From Trema orientale (lineage: Eukaryota > Streptophyta > Magnoliopsida > Rosales > Cannabaceae): a stretch of 64,000 bases of DNA. Made by a program: the position numbers and the translations under genes. The notes under the pieces were generated by a model. That model ran no database searches. It was not told where the DNA came from and saw only the letters and a program-made list of their open reading frames with translations. Location: NCBI GenBank assembly GCA_002914845.1, contig JXTC01000576.1, positions 98,814-162,813 of the forward strand, given 5' to 3'. Below are positions 10,175 through 22,522 of the stretch, piece after piece; the stretch's first letter is position 1, and the number at the start of each line of letters is the position of its first letter.

Positions 10175-13100
10175 TTATGAGATGAATCGGGTCCCGAAAG
10201 AAAGAGCATGGCATTCGAGATTTCTCATGTTTAGCTGCGAAATGAGAAAGATCAAGTTACACATGAATATTTAGAAAGAAAAAAAAAAAAGGTCCTAAAA
10301 TTAATTACCCACCGCAGTCTAGTCTTTTAATCAGGCATGAAAAGATGACATTAAATTATAGCGAGTATAATCTGATATCATGCGAAAAAGTAAGTTTTAC
10401 AAAAATTCAATAACATTAAATCCTATGTGTACTATGAACTATAGAGAGCCAAAGCAATGATAATAGTATAATTTTCTGTATGCTGCAAAGATAGAACAGC
10501 TTACCACAACAGCAACTCCTGTCTCGCAGAATTTGGGAATGGAAATGAGTCTCACCATCTGCCCTTCAGATCCTTAAAATATGAAATGTAGAAGCAAAAG
10601 ATGCATACCAAATAAGGATTTTAACGACTTCTTACTTTTAATAAAATTTACGATGATAAATGTTTAAGAGAATACCCTTTAATAAGCGACTGTCATACTT
10701 TTCCTGATTACCAACAAAGTAAACATGAGGACAGCTCTCAATTAGAAAGGGGTCCATATCAGTGAACGGATAACAACCTGCAACACAAAAAATAACTGGT
10801 TATCAATTAAACGTGCAAGACATAATAAAACATATCTTGTGAAAGGTAATGCAGCAATGGCTAAAATTCCAATTCAAACAGGTCCTCAGATCAGCAGCCA
10901 AAGCTATATGCCTTCAATTCAAACAGCTCCTCAGATCAGCAGCCAAACAGAGAAAAAGGTGTAAGTTCGTACCAAGAGTATTAGGTGTGGTAGGTGCCAG
11001 ATGCCTCCATTTCAACGTCCTTTCCATAAACTCAAGTTTATCCTTTGCATCTGAATACTTCTCAAGATCATCTATATTCTGACCTGATGTTCCAAGAAAC
11101 CTGAAAAATCAAAACATAACCGCGTCAAAGAAAATTCCCTTCAATTCATACCAGAAGTTGAAGTTCATCCACATTTAACCTGATATTGTCAAGGTCAAAA
11201 CAGTGAGGGTTTGTACAGGATCTAAACGTGCTATAAGCTGATGACCCCGGGAAAAGACATCTGTTCAAAGGCTGAAAGAAAAATGATATCAGCACAAAAG
11301 TAGAGAGGAAAACAATAACAGATTTCTAGCCAGGACATATAACAACCTGCTGTGGCAATGAAAAATTAGCAGGGTCATCAGCACCTGGCATAATATCTAA
11401 TGGCAAACCTGCAGCAATCTAGCATATGTAAAATATAAGTATTTCATTTCATGATGAAGGAACATCATGGAAGTAAGTTGACACTCGGACGGACAAAAGA
11501 ACCTGAGTCAACAAAATATCCAGCTCTTTGATTGGCTCAGATAACCTTGATTGATCCTTTGAAGCCAAATTCTGCAAAATATGGATGAAGACCACCAAAA
11601 AGGAAATATAATATGTGACTCAAGAGAAAAAAAAAGAACAAAATAAAGTAAGTGCCAGAACATGGATAAACACAGGAAGGCCAAACAGACGAAGGAGACA
11701 CACAACTTACATTTATGGTTTACCTTCCTTTTGCTATGTTTTTTCTTTAGTAACCATAAATAATATCTAGTTTTCACTAAAGAGGATGTTACAAGAATTT
11801 TAAAGATGGGGTATATACAAGTGTAGGAGGCATCTAACTTTTCTCACCTGTCCATTAAGAAGCCCCCGAGGAATTTCAACGGAATTTCCAGCTATTACGA
11901 CTTGAACTATTTGTGCTGCAATACCTTGTTCCTGTTCATTTTATGGTTCTATGAAGTTAGTATTGCAACTTTGGTCAATTCTTGAGCGGCATTAAATTGG
12001 ACAGAAAATAATATTATGAAACCTTCTCATCTCCTAGATGTCCTGTTATGTGATCAACAAGAAGCTGAAACTGGAGAGGGTTAGAACTGCCACTTCCAAC
12101 TCGTAACCCAGATACAAAAATGACATACTTGTCTTCTTCTGCAAGGAGCAAAACCAAACATCAGATTTTGTAGCAATGTTATGATCCTACTCTTTTTATT
12201 TACTTATTTATTTATTTATTTATTTTGGGCTTGAATTATGGGTTCTACTTCTTATTCTTTCCATCTATTAAAAGTCCATGCACAGAGTTCAATAGATAAT
12301 TAGGCAAATGAGGAGATTGTACTAGATTTAAGTGATCGCTCTATCTGGGGTGGTAGGCCAGCATCTAGAACATCTTCAACTGAGAAGTCACCAGCACCCG
12401 CCTTTCCATGCAAAGCAACAACCACCCCTGTCACTTGTATCATGTTAGTCAACAAATAACAAGTTCAAAAATCATACCTAATTCAATATGACCAAAATTT
12501 TCTTACTTTCTCTAATACTTAGTTCACAAAAAGTACCTGTAACATAAACAGAAGGTGAAAGTACACTCCCACCAAGTTTAACTCTTCCACTTTCATCTTC
12601 CAAGACAAGGTAATCATCTGAGTGCATAAAATTATGTATCTTGACAAGTGGGGTAGCAGATCTCTGTAAACAGCAAAATTACAAACTTTATTGTTCAAAA
12701 AATTCCATTCTCATCCAAAACCAATTGCCGAATGTTGAAATGTACACATTTATCCATACCTCCTTAGAATACTCATCAAGAATTGAAGGTTTTAGCTTCA
12801 TGTGCTTGTACAAGGTTCCAACAACGATGCATTCCTTCCCTTCTTCCAATCCCAAAACAGTGCATACTGCAACACTCAACACCGAGAACAAAATTTAAGA
12901 AAACCACAACTCACTGAGACCTAAATACCAACAGAAATGGACAACAAAAACCTCCAAAGTAGCCAAACATAAAACCCCAATTCGAAGTAAACACGACAAA
13001 ACTGAACATTTCCATAACATATAACAAAAACCCATATACCAGATCGAAGTGAAACCTCGAAAAAAAATAAAAAATAAAAAATAAAACCTCTTAACCAATA

Positions 13101-13606
13101 AGTGTCAGAATTTGCAAGAACCTGGTAAGTGTGGCTTCCAATTAGGAACAAGGGAATAGAGAAGAGTCCTCATCATGTGAAGACGAGCAAAGTAAATCTG
13201 ACTATACTGTTGACCCCTGTATGTCTCTTTCTGAATCTCAAACTTCTCATCCTAAATTACCCAAAAAGAAATTATATCTTTTTTTCCAAAGCTCAAATAT
13301 AAATAAATCGGAGTTGAAATAAAATAACATGTTCAATATAAAGGCAAGGAAAACAAATGAGCACTCGAATTTGCTCGTAAAGTTCCTACTCTTTTGCACT
13401 TCCCTCTTTTTCCGGTTCCCATTCTTTCTCGAGAACCAAACAGAGAGAAGCTACGAGAAAAAAGGAAGAAGCTTTTTTCTTTTTTTTTTTAAAAAATTTT
13501 TTGAAGGGAAAAAAAAAAAAGAAAAGAGAAAAAAGGACGAAGTACTGACCGAGGAGGTGTAAGAGGATTGCTTCCTCTGGAGAGGTTTCTCAGAATCGAT
13601 TTCCAT
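10175..13606 (-). CDS. POLD2: DNA polymerase delta small (B) subunit
   Basis: Regulatory subunit that stabilises the catalytic subunit of DNA polymerase delta in the nucleus, for lagging-strand replication and repair. Fourteen coding exons with GT-AG borders and matching phases: 13606-13550, 13251-13122, 12866-12760, 12663-12537, 12427-12323, 12138-12023, 11931-11848, 11571-11503, 11418-11347, 11271-11180, 11100-10973, 10777-10676, 10572-10505, 10234-10175. They add up to 439 codons including TAA, so 438 residues, close to the usual plant length. The product begins MEIDSEKPLQRK. The N-terminal OB-fold region has IYFARLHMMRTLLYSLVPNW (about 36-55); the inactive phosphoesterase (pol alpha/epsilon B subunit) domain has LLVDHITGHLGDEK (about 201-214), PGADDPAN (about 276-283) and PHVYFVGNQEKY. 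It ends ECHALSFGTRFIS. An in-frame upstream ATG at 13648 would add 14 residues; I chose the ATG at 13606 because MEID fits the family better. The exon 5 donor (A|GTACAA) is weak but gives the right phase. Intron 11 holds a tandem duplicate and intron 5 a (TTTA)n run. Confidence 0.95.
10867..10957. repeat. Short tandem duplicate in POLD2 intron 11
   Basis: Two adjacent units of about 40 bp share TCCTCAGATCAGCAGCCAAA and CAATTCAAACAG. They fall between exon 12 (ending 10777) and exon 11 (starting 10973) and do not touch the splice sites. The plus-strand open frame here (10849-11082) is a by-product. Confidence 0.75.
12194..12226. repeat. (TTTA)n microsatellite in POLD2 intron 5
   Basis: Run of TTTA/TTAC-type tetranucleotides, intronic. 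Confidence 0.8.
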
Positions 13607-13755
13607 GGCTTCTTCAATGGCGGGAAACAGAGCCTCAGGAAAACCCAACTTCTCACACGGCTTTTACTCTCTGCTTTCTCACTCGAGACTCATTTGTACG
13701 TATCAATGCTTGTTTATATGATAAATAATATTATAATAGCGAAAAAATATCACGT

Positions 13756-13828
13756 GGGGATGTAGCTCAAACGGTAGAGCGCTCGCTTTGCATGCGAGAG
13801 GTACGGGGTTCGATACCCCGCATCTCCA
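13756..13828 (+). tRNA. tRNA-Ala: tRNA-Ala (anticodon TGC)
   Basis: A 73-nt cloverleaf. Acceptor stem GGGGATG pairs with CATCTCC, followed by discriminator A (13828). The D arm contains the A box TAGCTCAAACGG. The anticodon stem CTCGC/GCGAG encloses the loop TTTGCAT, with anticodon TGC at 13789-13791. The T arm CGGGG-TTCGATA-CCCCG contains the B box GGTTCGATACC. There is no intron and no encoded CCA. This is the nuclear/cytosolic plant tRNA-Ala type. It lies 150 bp upstream of the POLD2 ATG on the opposite strand, inside the POLD2-fibrillin divergent region. Confidence 0.97.
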
Positions 13829-13833
13829 TTTTT
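13829..13833 (+). terminator. Pol III terminator of tRNA-Ala
   Basis: TTTTT directly after the discriminator base, the standard Pol III stop signal on the coding strand. Confidence 0.85.
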
Positions 13834-13847
13834 CAAAGATGTTTTAT

Positions 13848-14075
13848 TCTCTACTTCAAAATCTTATTTTATTTATTTATTTATTTTTTGATAAAAACAA
13901 AATCTTATTTAGTTAGTCAGTTGTTTATTGTTGTTGTTACTTGCTTAGAGTGCTAAATAAACTACTTCAAATCTTATTTTTTTTTATTTTATTTTATTTT
14001 ATTTTTTGGATAAAAACAAAATCTTATTTAGTTAGTTGTTAATTGTTGTTACTTTAGAGTGCTAAATAAATACAT
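13848..14075. repeat. Tandem duplicate of about 115 bp, two copies
   Basis: Both units contain ACAAAATCTTATTTAGTTAG and AGAGTGCTAAATAAA in the same order, separated by TTTA/TTTTA runs. It lies between the tRNA and the fibrillin promoter. Further AT-rich DNA without a gene follows to about 14550. Confidence 0.75.
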
Positions 14076-14668
14076 CTTAATCATGTCAAATCCTAGACAA
14101 CTCTAATGTGATGCTAACTACTTTTTCACTGATTCTTTCCGAAATAAAAAATAAAAAAAATTGTTTCATGAAAAACAAATCTTAGCCTTAAATTTTTATT
14201 TTTTTCTTTTTTTATCTCAAAGAAAAAGAGTACTTTAAATCTTGTTTTATACAAATGGTAATTCGCTGAAGATTGTGATAATAATCATATTACAGATCTA
14301 AAAAGTAACGACTACTTAACCCAAGCACAACAACTAACAGGTAACAATGAAATAATACAATTTATCCCAAAAAAAAAAAAAAAAGAAATATAAATCTACT
14401 ATAAAAACACCAAATAACAAATAACAAAAAAAATAAAAGAAACAAATCAACAACCATATAAAAAAAAATTTCGAACTTACGAAAGTACCCTTCTTCCATT
14501 TCCTTCCACCGCCCAACTCTGCAATTATTAGTTTATTTTTCTGTTTAATTTTTGTTTTTTAATGAACACTTCCCAGTTTCACTATTTCATTTTCACTCCC
14601 CTTCAGGCTTTAGATCAAATAGTCAACCATTTGACTCTTGTCTCTCTCTCTACCTCAAATCCTTATCA

Positions 14669-17600
14669 ATGGCGTCCTTACAAGGTTCCATATCTGCTAT
14701 CTCAGCTATCCGCTCCTGCTGTTCATCGTCGTCCTCCTTCTCACCAACCGCAACCTCCCTCGCCGTGCTGCCGGAAACCGACCGGAGAACCTCTGGCGCG
14801 GGCCGCAGACTCGGCCGGAGATTGGCTTGCAGAGCAATGGTCCAGCAAGCCGTACAGGGCGGAGCTCCAGCTGCTTACGCCAAAGAAATGGAGAGGCTCT
14901 CCGCTAAAGAATCCCTTCTTCTAGCTGTGAGCCTCAATTTTTAATTATTTTTCGAGAATAATTAACCGTGTATTGTAGTTGATAATACCTAGAATTTGAG
15001 CTTGAAATTGGGATTTGTATTTTCTATAATGATTTATGTTTATTTTGGTTAACAAAAATTTGAATTGGGAACAACGATTGAAAACAATGCAATTGTGTAT
15101 TGTAGTTGATAAGGCCTAGCATTTGAGCTTGAAATTGGGGTTTTTCTGTTCAATAATGATTTCTTTTTTTTTTTCCCTCTCCTTTTTTTTTTTTTTTAAA
15201 CAAAAAATTGAAGTGGGGATTGTGTTGTGTTTCTCAGTTTAAGGATTCCGGGGGTTTTGAGGCTTTAGTATCTGGAAAGACTAGTGATTTGCAGAGAATT
15301 GACGTGAATGAGAGAATTACTGGGCTTGAGCGGCTTAATCCGACGCCTCGTCCGACTACGTAAGCGCTTCTTTAAGCTGAGGATTTGTTCGAGCTTCATT
15401 TCATATGGGATTTTTACTTGTTTGGTCGGCTAATCAGGTCGCCATTTTTGGAGGGTCGGTGGAATTTCGAGTGGTTTGGGTCTGGAAGTCCTGGTTTATT
15501 TGCTGCCAGATTCATATTTGAGTGAGTTTTATACGTCTATGGTTTTATGTGCTGTTTTTGCTGTGGGAAATGTAGTTCATAGTGGGTCGAACTTGGAAAT
15601 CACGAAGTACGTTTGAAGTTGGGTTCAACTGGACAGCTGCTGATCGTGTTATTGTAATCCCTGACCTGTTTGCAGGAGATTTCCGTCAAATTTAGCTAAT
15701 TTGTCGAAAATGGATGTGATTGTTAAGGATGGATCTGCAAAAATTACGGCCAACTTCAGATTTTTGAACTCGGTATGGTACTGTTCATTGTTGTAAACTA
15801 TTCTCATACTATTGAGCCCGAACAAAGGGTATAGAAAGTATATATGTTTACAAATCTGGCTCCTACTTAATTTGATAGAATATCATGATGGCAGCTGATT
15901 TCACAAAATTGATTTTTACCTTTGGTTTATCAATGCCTCACATATAGTAAATTGCAAGGACTTTGATTCTAAGAGAGTCTAAAACAAATGTGAAAAAGCC
16001 ACGTGAATTGTTTGATTACCATATGCAGCAGTTAGCTGCAGATTAAATCTTTTTTTCCGGTGAGCATTCATTATGTCCATTCGAATGCAGATAGAAAGCA
16101 AGTTTACTCTTTCAACAAAATTGACTGTTGAGGGACCACTTCGAATGAAAGAGGAATACGCTGAAGGGGTTTTTGAGACACCAAAGGTTATCGAAGAAAC
16201 AGTACCGGAACAGCTAAAAGGTGCACTTGGTCAGGCAGCAAGCACAATACAGCAGCTTCCTGTGCCTGTTAGGGATGCTTTAATTGGTGGTCTGAAACTT
16301 CCCCTCAGTAAGAAAATTTTGTCTTTATTGACCATTACCACCTAAAATTTGAGTTAGTACCTGTTAGTCCCTCTAATCTTTAATGATATGTTGTCAAAAA
16401 GTGTTTGATCACATATTGCAAGTTCTTGGTCCTAATAACAAACTTGAAAAAAAAAAAAAAAAAAAAAATTGAGTTGGTACCAGTTAGTACCTCTAATCTT
16501 TAATTATATGTTGTCAAAGGGTGTTTGATCACATATTGCAAGTTCTTGGTCCTAATAACAAACTTGGAAAAAAAAGAAAAAAAAAAACCTCTGTTTTGGA
16601 CACAAAGATGCTTTTAAATTCTTTTTGAGCCTCAGAATGTTAGCCTTCCGCCTGATAACTTTTGCATATAGTACCATTCTTGTAATTGAACACGGTTCTC
16701 AGCGTTTGGTGAGTCAGTGCCCTGCATTTGACATTGCAGTGCCCTGCAGTTTTATTATTTTCCAGCTCTCCTATTAACCGTGCAAATGATCCATTGAATG
16801 TGATATTTAGGTTTATGAGGAGTCAGATGAGTATATATTTTAGAAAGAGATATAAAGAGTAAGATTCAGTCTTCGATGTACATCAAGTCATGCTTCATTT
16901 TGCTTTGGTCTGCGGGCGCACTATTTATTACAGTAAAATGTGAATTTATCCTAAGCATTTCATCTTATGCATGCAGGTGGAAGTTTCCAGAGACTATTCA
17001 TGATCTCTTATCTTGATGATGAGATACTTGTACGTATATTGATCAAATACTCTTTCCACCAATGCTTATCTCGAATTACATTTACTTTTTTGTTATTTTG
17101 GGAATTTTAAACTCACAATAGCTGGTGGTGCTTAAGGGCCTGCTATCCTAATTATATAGAACTCGAATGAAGCTAAACCAACATTAAGAGTTTCAGAATA
17201 AAATAGGTCGATCCTTGGTGTGGAAATTAATTGCAACTCATTTCAACTTCTGTGGAAAAAATGCTGGAAACATATATTCTTACATGTACAATGACCATTA
17301 GTTTTGCATCTGAAACCCATTGTTTTCATAGGAGCCCTTGACCGTTATTAGATATATATGAGTTGGCCCATCATTCCTGAGAATTTGGATGGTATTAGAA
17401 GTTTGAATTGAATGCATTTTATAATGGATATGTTCTTAATTGATATGTCTCCGTATGGCGTACCTCATTATTAGCAGTTTTTCACTAATTTGTATTACAA
17501 AGTGAACAGTTTAGTATATAGAAAAATAATCCTACCTAGCATGCCAATGTTTTCCCTGTTTTGTAATCCTTGTTATCTACAAGCCATGAGCTTTGGGGGT

Positions 17601-18264
17601 GAGCGTGTGACACACTGAACCGGTGAAATTAAATTAATTAGCATTTAGCTAGCACCAAACTTGGTGTTTTAGCTGTAACATTACAACTCATTTTTTCCTA
17701 AACTTGCTCTTCTGTTGTATGATTGCTTAAGACATTTAGATTAACATATTATCTCACTGTAGGACGTGAAAAGCTTCAGGGTAATTAGCTTCTACTGTTA
17801 GAGAGCAAAAATACTTGACGTTCTTTCTTATTTTAGACTTTTTGAAGATTTATTTTTAATTTTTATAATTTTACACCCTGCTGGGATTTGAGATCTTCAT
17901 ATAGCAAGAGTACAGACTGGGCCAAATTGAAATGGTACTATTTAGCAATAGCTTTTTTCTTTTCTTCTCTTTTTTCATTTACCGTGTAGTGTGTGTGACT
18001 TGGTCATAGCTTAATTTTCTACTTGCATGGCTCCTTTGATGAGCCAATGAGCCGGTGGATCATAAGGATGCCAGGATCTAAACAGTTTTTTAACCTCCAT
18101 CAAAATCGAAGGATACAATGATGGATAGACCAACTTGGATTCTGAACCTTTGTGTTGGTCTTTTGCAGATAATAAGAGATACTAGTGGAGTCCCTGAGGT
18201 CCTCACAAGGTTGGATGCACCCTCATCACCTCTAGCAGAATCCATAACTGAGTATGAGAGCTAG
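14669..18264 (+). CDS. Plastid-lipid-associated protein (PAP/fibrillin family)
   Basis: Fibrillins are plastid lipid-binding proteins of plastoglobules, thylakoids or stroma. Seven exons with GT-AG borders and matching phases: 14669-14926, 15238-15359, 15438-15521, 15676-15772, 16091-16307, 16977-17029, 18169-18264; 309 codons with TAG, so 308 residues. The N-terminus is Ser-rich and then Arg-rich (MASLQGSISAISAIRSCC, then RRLGRRLACRA near 46-56), as in a chloroplast transit peptide. The PAP domain follows: SPFLEGRWNFEWFGSG, the lipocalin-like motif region, then SKMDVIVKDGSAKITANFRF, EGPLRMKEEYAEGVFETPKV, and near the C-terminus FQRLFMISYLDDEILIIRDT, containing the conserved Asp-rich YLDDE...RD motif. 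By memory it is closest to the Arabidopsis PAP8/FBN6 type; the subfamily is unverified. The frame continues upstream to an ATG at 14552, but MASLQG begins a typical transit peptide and the sequence before it looks like leader. Introns 1 and 5 contain tandem duplicates. Confidence 0.93.
14971..15160. repeat. Tandem duplicate in fibrillin intron 1
   Basis: Two units about 120 bp apart share GTGTATTGTAGTTGATAA and ATTTGAGCTTGAAATTGGG. They lie within intron 1 (14927-15237). Confidence 0.75.
16348..16590. repeat. Tandem duplicate of about 120 bp in fibrillin intron 5
   Basis: Two nearly identical units share GTGTTTGATCACATATTGCA and AGTTCTTGGTCCTAATAACA, each ending in a long A-run. They lie within intron 5 (16308-16976). 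Confidence 0.85.
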
Positions 18265-20025
18265 AGACTCTTTCTCGTGTACGAAACTGTAAATTTTTTC
18301 TCTTCTTCAATCACAATCTAGATTCTGATTTGATCTCTCTCTCTCTCTCTCTCTCTCTATTGACACTGATTTTCTCAAGTCTGCGCAAGTCAAGTCAATG
18401 GACTAAAAATCTAGAAGAAACAAGTCGATTTATTTGACAATTCCAATTCCCCACCTAACCTTGCAATTTGTATTCTTTTTCTTCTTACTTTCAATATACG
18501 AGTGGATTATATTAAACAAATCAAATTTGGGTCTGTAGTCAGTAGTGTGAACATATATGACTATGATGCCATGCTGCTTGACTGAAATGTGCTCCACTGT
18601 CACGCTGATTAAAGGCTCTCCGCATCCAAACCTTGCCTCTATATCACCTAGAGAGCCACATTTCTTCTTTTTGTCTTCTTCCTTTTTTTCTTCAATTAAC
18701 TATCCTTTTTTGGTGTACTTTGAATACAATTACAATTTATATAATATATTTATATACATATAAGCATATACTATATATTATTTTTGTGGGATTATTTTGT
18801 TTTGGAACATTAGGGGAAAATGGGCGGCGGAAAGATATTATTGCTATTTCCTTGCGGTCTTCTTATTTGTGCCATTAAAGAATTCCTGCTCTCTATCTTT
18901 TCTCTTCTATTTTGGTCTTCAAATTTTTTGTTATCCAAGATTTTACAATCTGGGCTTTTACGTCATCTGGACCTGCCTATAATTCTAGTTTTTTTTTTAT
19001 AGCAAGAGCTTGAAAGCTTGTCGATGTGTTTTCTGAAAAAAAAAAAAAAAGCCTCATTTTAGTCTTCGGCTATTAGATTACAGATCTAACAACGACTATA
19101 ATCAAATCAATCTAGTGAAAATATCCTTTGAATTATCTTAGTGAAACTTGTTTCATTTTGAAGCTTCCATAGAATATGTTGTAACCATTTCTCCCCAAGA
19201 ATAATGTTGCGTACTATTATTAAGTGATCAACTCCGAAACATGGCGAAAATGTATGGATGCATAAATAATGAAGTAATTTTGATAGGCTGCTAATGATGT
19301 CACTACATTATCGGTCGTAATTAAAGATATTGGTCTTTTCAGGAAACTAAACTCAATATGAACATATCTTCCTTTCAATTAAAAAAAAGAAAAAAAAAAA
19401 AAGAATAGATATGAACATTTCTGGCGATTGAAAAAAAAAAGGGGGTCATTCCCTCTCCACAGACATAAATAAGTATATTTTCTTAGTTCTGCTCAATTTT
19501 AAACACAAGGATAAGAAATTTCAAAGAGTTTTGGTTTAATTAATCATATTTTCAATGGCAGCAGTAGCTTTTGGTTATTTGGTATCAGCCTCTTAGGTCT
19601 ATGGCAGTTACGGAAAAAGACAAAATAACTAGTAGCAATAAGAAATACTGTGTATCTTGATCAATAAAGAAAATTCCTACTCAGATTTGAACAAGTTAAT
19701 ATTATTTCTAACACTAAATTTTTTCAAGAAAAACTCGAGACTCAAATTTGAATAAATTAGTGATGTTGCTAACACTAAATAATTTTTAAGAGGTCATTTC
19801 TCCCTTCTTTGGTAGGAAAAAGAATGTTTTAATTGTACAACAACTTTACTAATTGATTGTAAAATTCTCTTCCAAAATCTCAGTAATTAAGAAGGAATTG
19901 AAAATTGGTTAAATTAAGGATTTGTATTCAAATGTTTAATCTCTTAATTCCTAAAATCCTTCGTATCAAACATTCAAGTACTCCAAATCCATATATTAAA
20001 CCTCTTAAGTCCTAAGTACCCCTCT
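18265..20025. other. Fibrillin 3' region and intergenic DNA, no further gene
   Basis: Includes the fibrillin 3' UTR, a (CT)n microsatellite at about 18334-18358 and several A-runs. The plus-strand open frames at 18557-19002 overlap in three frames and are T-rich low-complexity sequence, not genes. Confidence 0.5.
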
Positions 20026-20030
20026 CTTTT

Positions 20031-22517
20031 TGTGATATCCCGAATTCCTAAACAATACCCAATTTAAAGAAGCCAATAATAACATCATGCATAGCATTTT
20101 TATATATATCCACCTTACCTGTTTAAATAATTTAGTGTTTATTTTAGAAATTCATTTTCATGTGTGCAGATTATTTATATTTTGTAATGTTAATTTAATA
20201 ACTTATTAATCGTAATTCTCTAAGTGATTTTACAGTGAAATGCTCAAGATGTGCTCTATGGTACAAGTTAGAAATGTAGTTAGCCATATAAAATAATTGA
20301 AAGATTTGCTTATCATCACTTATATTTTTTTTATTCAATTTAACTTTCAAGTGATTAATTATTGAATTTTTTTAGAATAGGAAAATATTTATGCAACTTA
20401 GAAACTAACTGTTGTGATTTCATATATTTCTATATTTCTTTAGGGTATTTATTTAGTTATTTATTTTCTCATTAATATCACGTTTATTTGGTTTTATGAT
20501 GTCCTTAAGTTGTCTTATATTTTGGCTTATAAAAAAAAAAAAAGAAACGTTTTGGTGGAGAACCGACTTAAGTCGGTAGAAACTCTTAAGGTCCTATACT
20601 TATCTCTTTTCTCTTTCCTTTATATATGAATGTTAAAACCCACTTATTCCTAAATTGTTCTAGTGGAATCTATCTTAGAGTCCTCACGTTTTTAAAAGGT
20701 AACTTTTCACCTGATTATCATAGTTCTTCTATAGACTTTTGTTTTCTTAGTACGTGCATCTTGGATTATTTAATGAAAAAAAACCTTGTTATGTATATTT
20801 ATATGATACAATTGTGTTTATGAAGTTTTGACATCTTCTACATAACTGTTCTCGCTAGATTATATTTGCAATAATTTCTAGGATTTACTTGCATTACCAA
20901 GTTTATTTCATGAGTTTGTGTATATATCTCAAAATTCTATTCGTACATGTATGAATTTGTCTTATGGTGTGATCGAAACTAGGATTCATGTTTTTATTAA
21001 TATCAGGATGATAACATCTTCTTTATATTCCATGTGTGTTTGCTTAAAAGTTGTGAAACCCACTTAGATTTATTTTAAGTCTAAATTCTATGAACAAGTT
21101 GGTACACGTTAGTATTTTTTTTAAAAGGTTCAAATTATATTCCGAACGATATTTCTATGTAGCTTATACAATTCGGTGCTCATTGGATATTATGCTCAAT
21201 ATGTCTTATCTCTTTTCTAGCTAATAATTTTTTAATACTTACAAAATGTATATGTACAAAGAAGCAATTATTAACATCTCAGGTAATTTAGTTCTACATT
21301 AGTGAGTATTTTTTTATGTTCTGTAAATGTTTGAGCATTTGAAAACTATAACACACATATTTTTGTTTAATTTCTTTTACTACGTGAATGGATTTTTTTT
21401 ATCTCAAAATTTAGTTATTGAGACAAGTGATGTTAATAGACGATAATTTTTATGAATTCTCATGATATTTGTTTTGGAATAAATGAGTAACTATATTTGA
21501 ACTTTGAGTTTGGAAAAGTTGTATTTAACGCTTTTTGTCTGGTGGTTTAAATTGTCTTTTCAAAAAAATAAATAAATAAATAAATTAATAGGAATACATT
21601 AGCTGTACCTTGGGCAAAGAGTATTTCACCAGAAAATACCTAAAAGCTCGAAATTGAGGTAAGTAACATCACACTTGCAATGTAAGAAATTCTTTGTTCT
21701 ATGAATTTGTGGATATCGAATCTGTAGATATGTGTACATACGTATTTATCATTCAGCTTTGCATGAGACACGAACACGTGGTGTATTTATATTGTCTGAC
21801 AAGTATTGATGAATCGGGTGTGGCAGACCAGCGCCCAAATATGTGATATGGTTCCTTCGGGGACACTCTGGTTCCTTCGGGAACACTGTCCTTTCGAGGA
21901 CACTATGGTTCCTTTGGGAACACTCTGACGACGGTATGGGGTGGACCTCTGCTGTACACAGAGGGGATTTTCTGGGGCTCGAGACCTCCATATAGCTCAT
22001 GATATGTTATACGTTCTGAGTGGCTCAGTATGCAATTCACGGTCTTGTCAGGCAATACAATATACACAGGGATCCCAATCATATAATTATATATTTTTTG
22101 TCATACGCACTCTGTATTTGCATACGTTACTTATTGAGTTTTATACTCACAAATATTCTTACATTGCAGAGGGTATTGATGCTATGTGAGTTAGAGGAGG
22201 AGTACCGACTTTCTGACCGCGGCATGTGTATATGAGTATTTTGACGCTGTGGTTTCCTGACTGAAAATTTGGTATCTGTTTTGAGTGTATGTATATTATG
22301 TATATTTTTTCTGAGAGGCCCACTTTGTGAGTATGTATATACTTATACATTAGACTATGTATAATTACGAGTGGAGTTTTCCTTTTTCTTCAAAAAAGTT
22401 TAGAAAGTTTTAATTTTCCACTCTTTTGTCAGTTCTAAGTTGAATAGTATCTCCAGATCTCACTAAATATTTACACAAATATCTTTACGTACGTGTGTGG
22501 AATCGGGGGACGTTACA
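20031..22517. mobile_element. Solo LTR, 2.49 kb, TSD CTTTT
   Basis: The element begins TGTGATATCCCGAATTCC and ends CGGGGGACGTTACA, so it has the TG...CA tips and short inverted ends (TGT...ACA) of an LTR. It is flanked by the same 5 bp, CTTTT (20026-20030 and 22518-22522), the TSD expected for LTR retrotransposons. There is no internal domain or second LTR in the window, so it is a product of LTR-LTR recombination. The length suggests a long-LTR Ty3/gypsy lineage, which I infer from size and tip style only. A short minisatellite built on GGTTCCTTCGGGAACACT lies inside (about 21850-21927). Open frames in this stretch are not genes. Confidence 0.82.
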
Positions 22518-22522
22518 CTTTT

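Noticed and set aside
14552..14668. Upstream in-frame ATG of the fibrillin gene, adding 39 residues
   Set aside because: The added stretch is Phe/His/Ser-rich leader-like sequence; MASLQG at 14669 begins a normal transit peptide.
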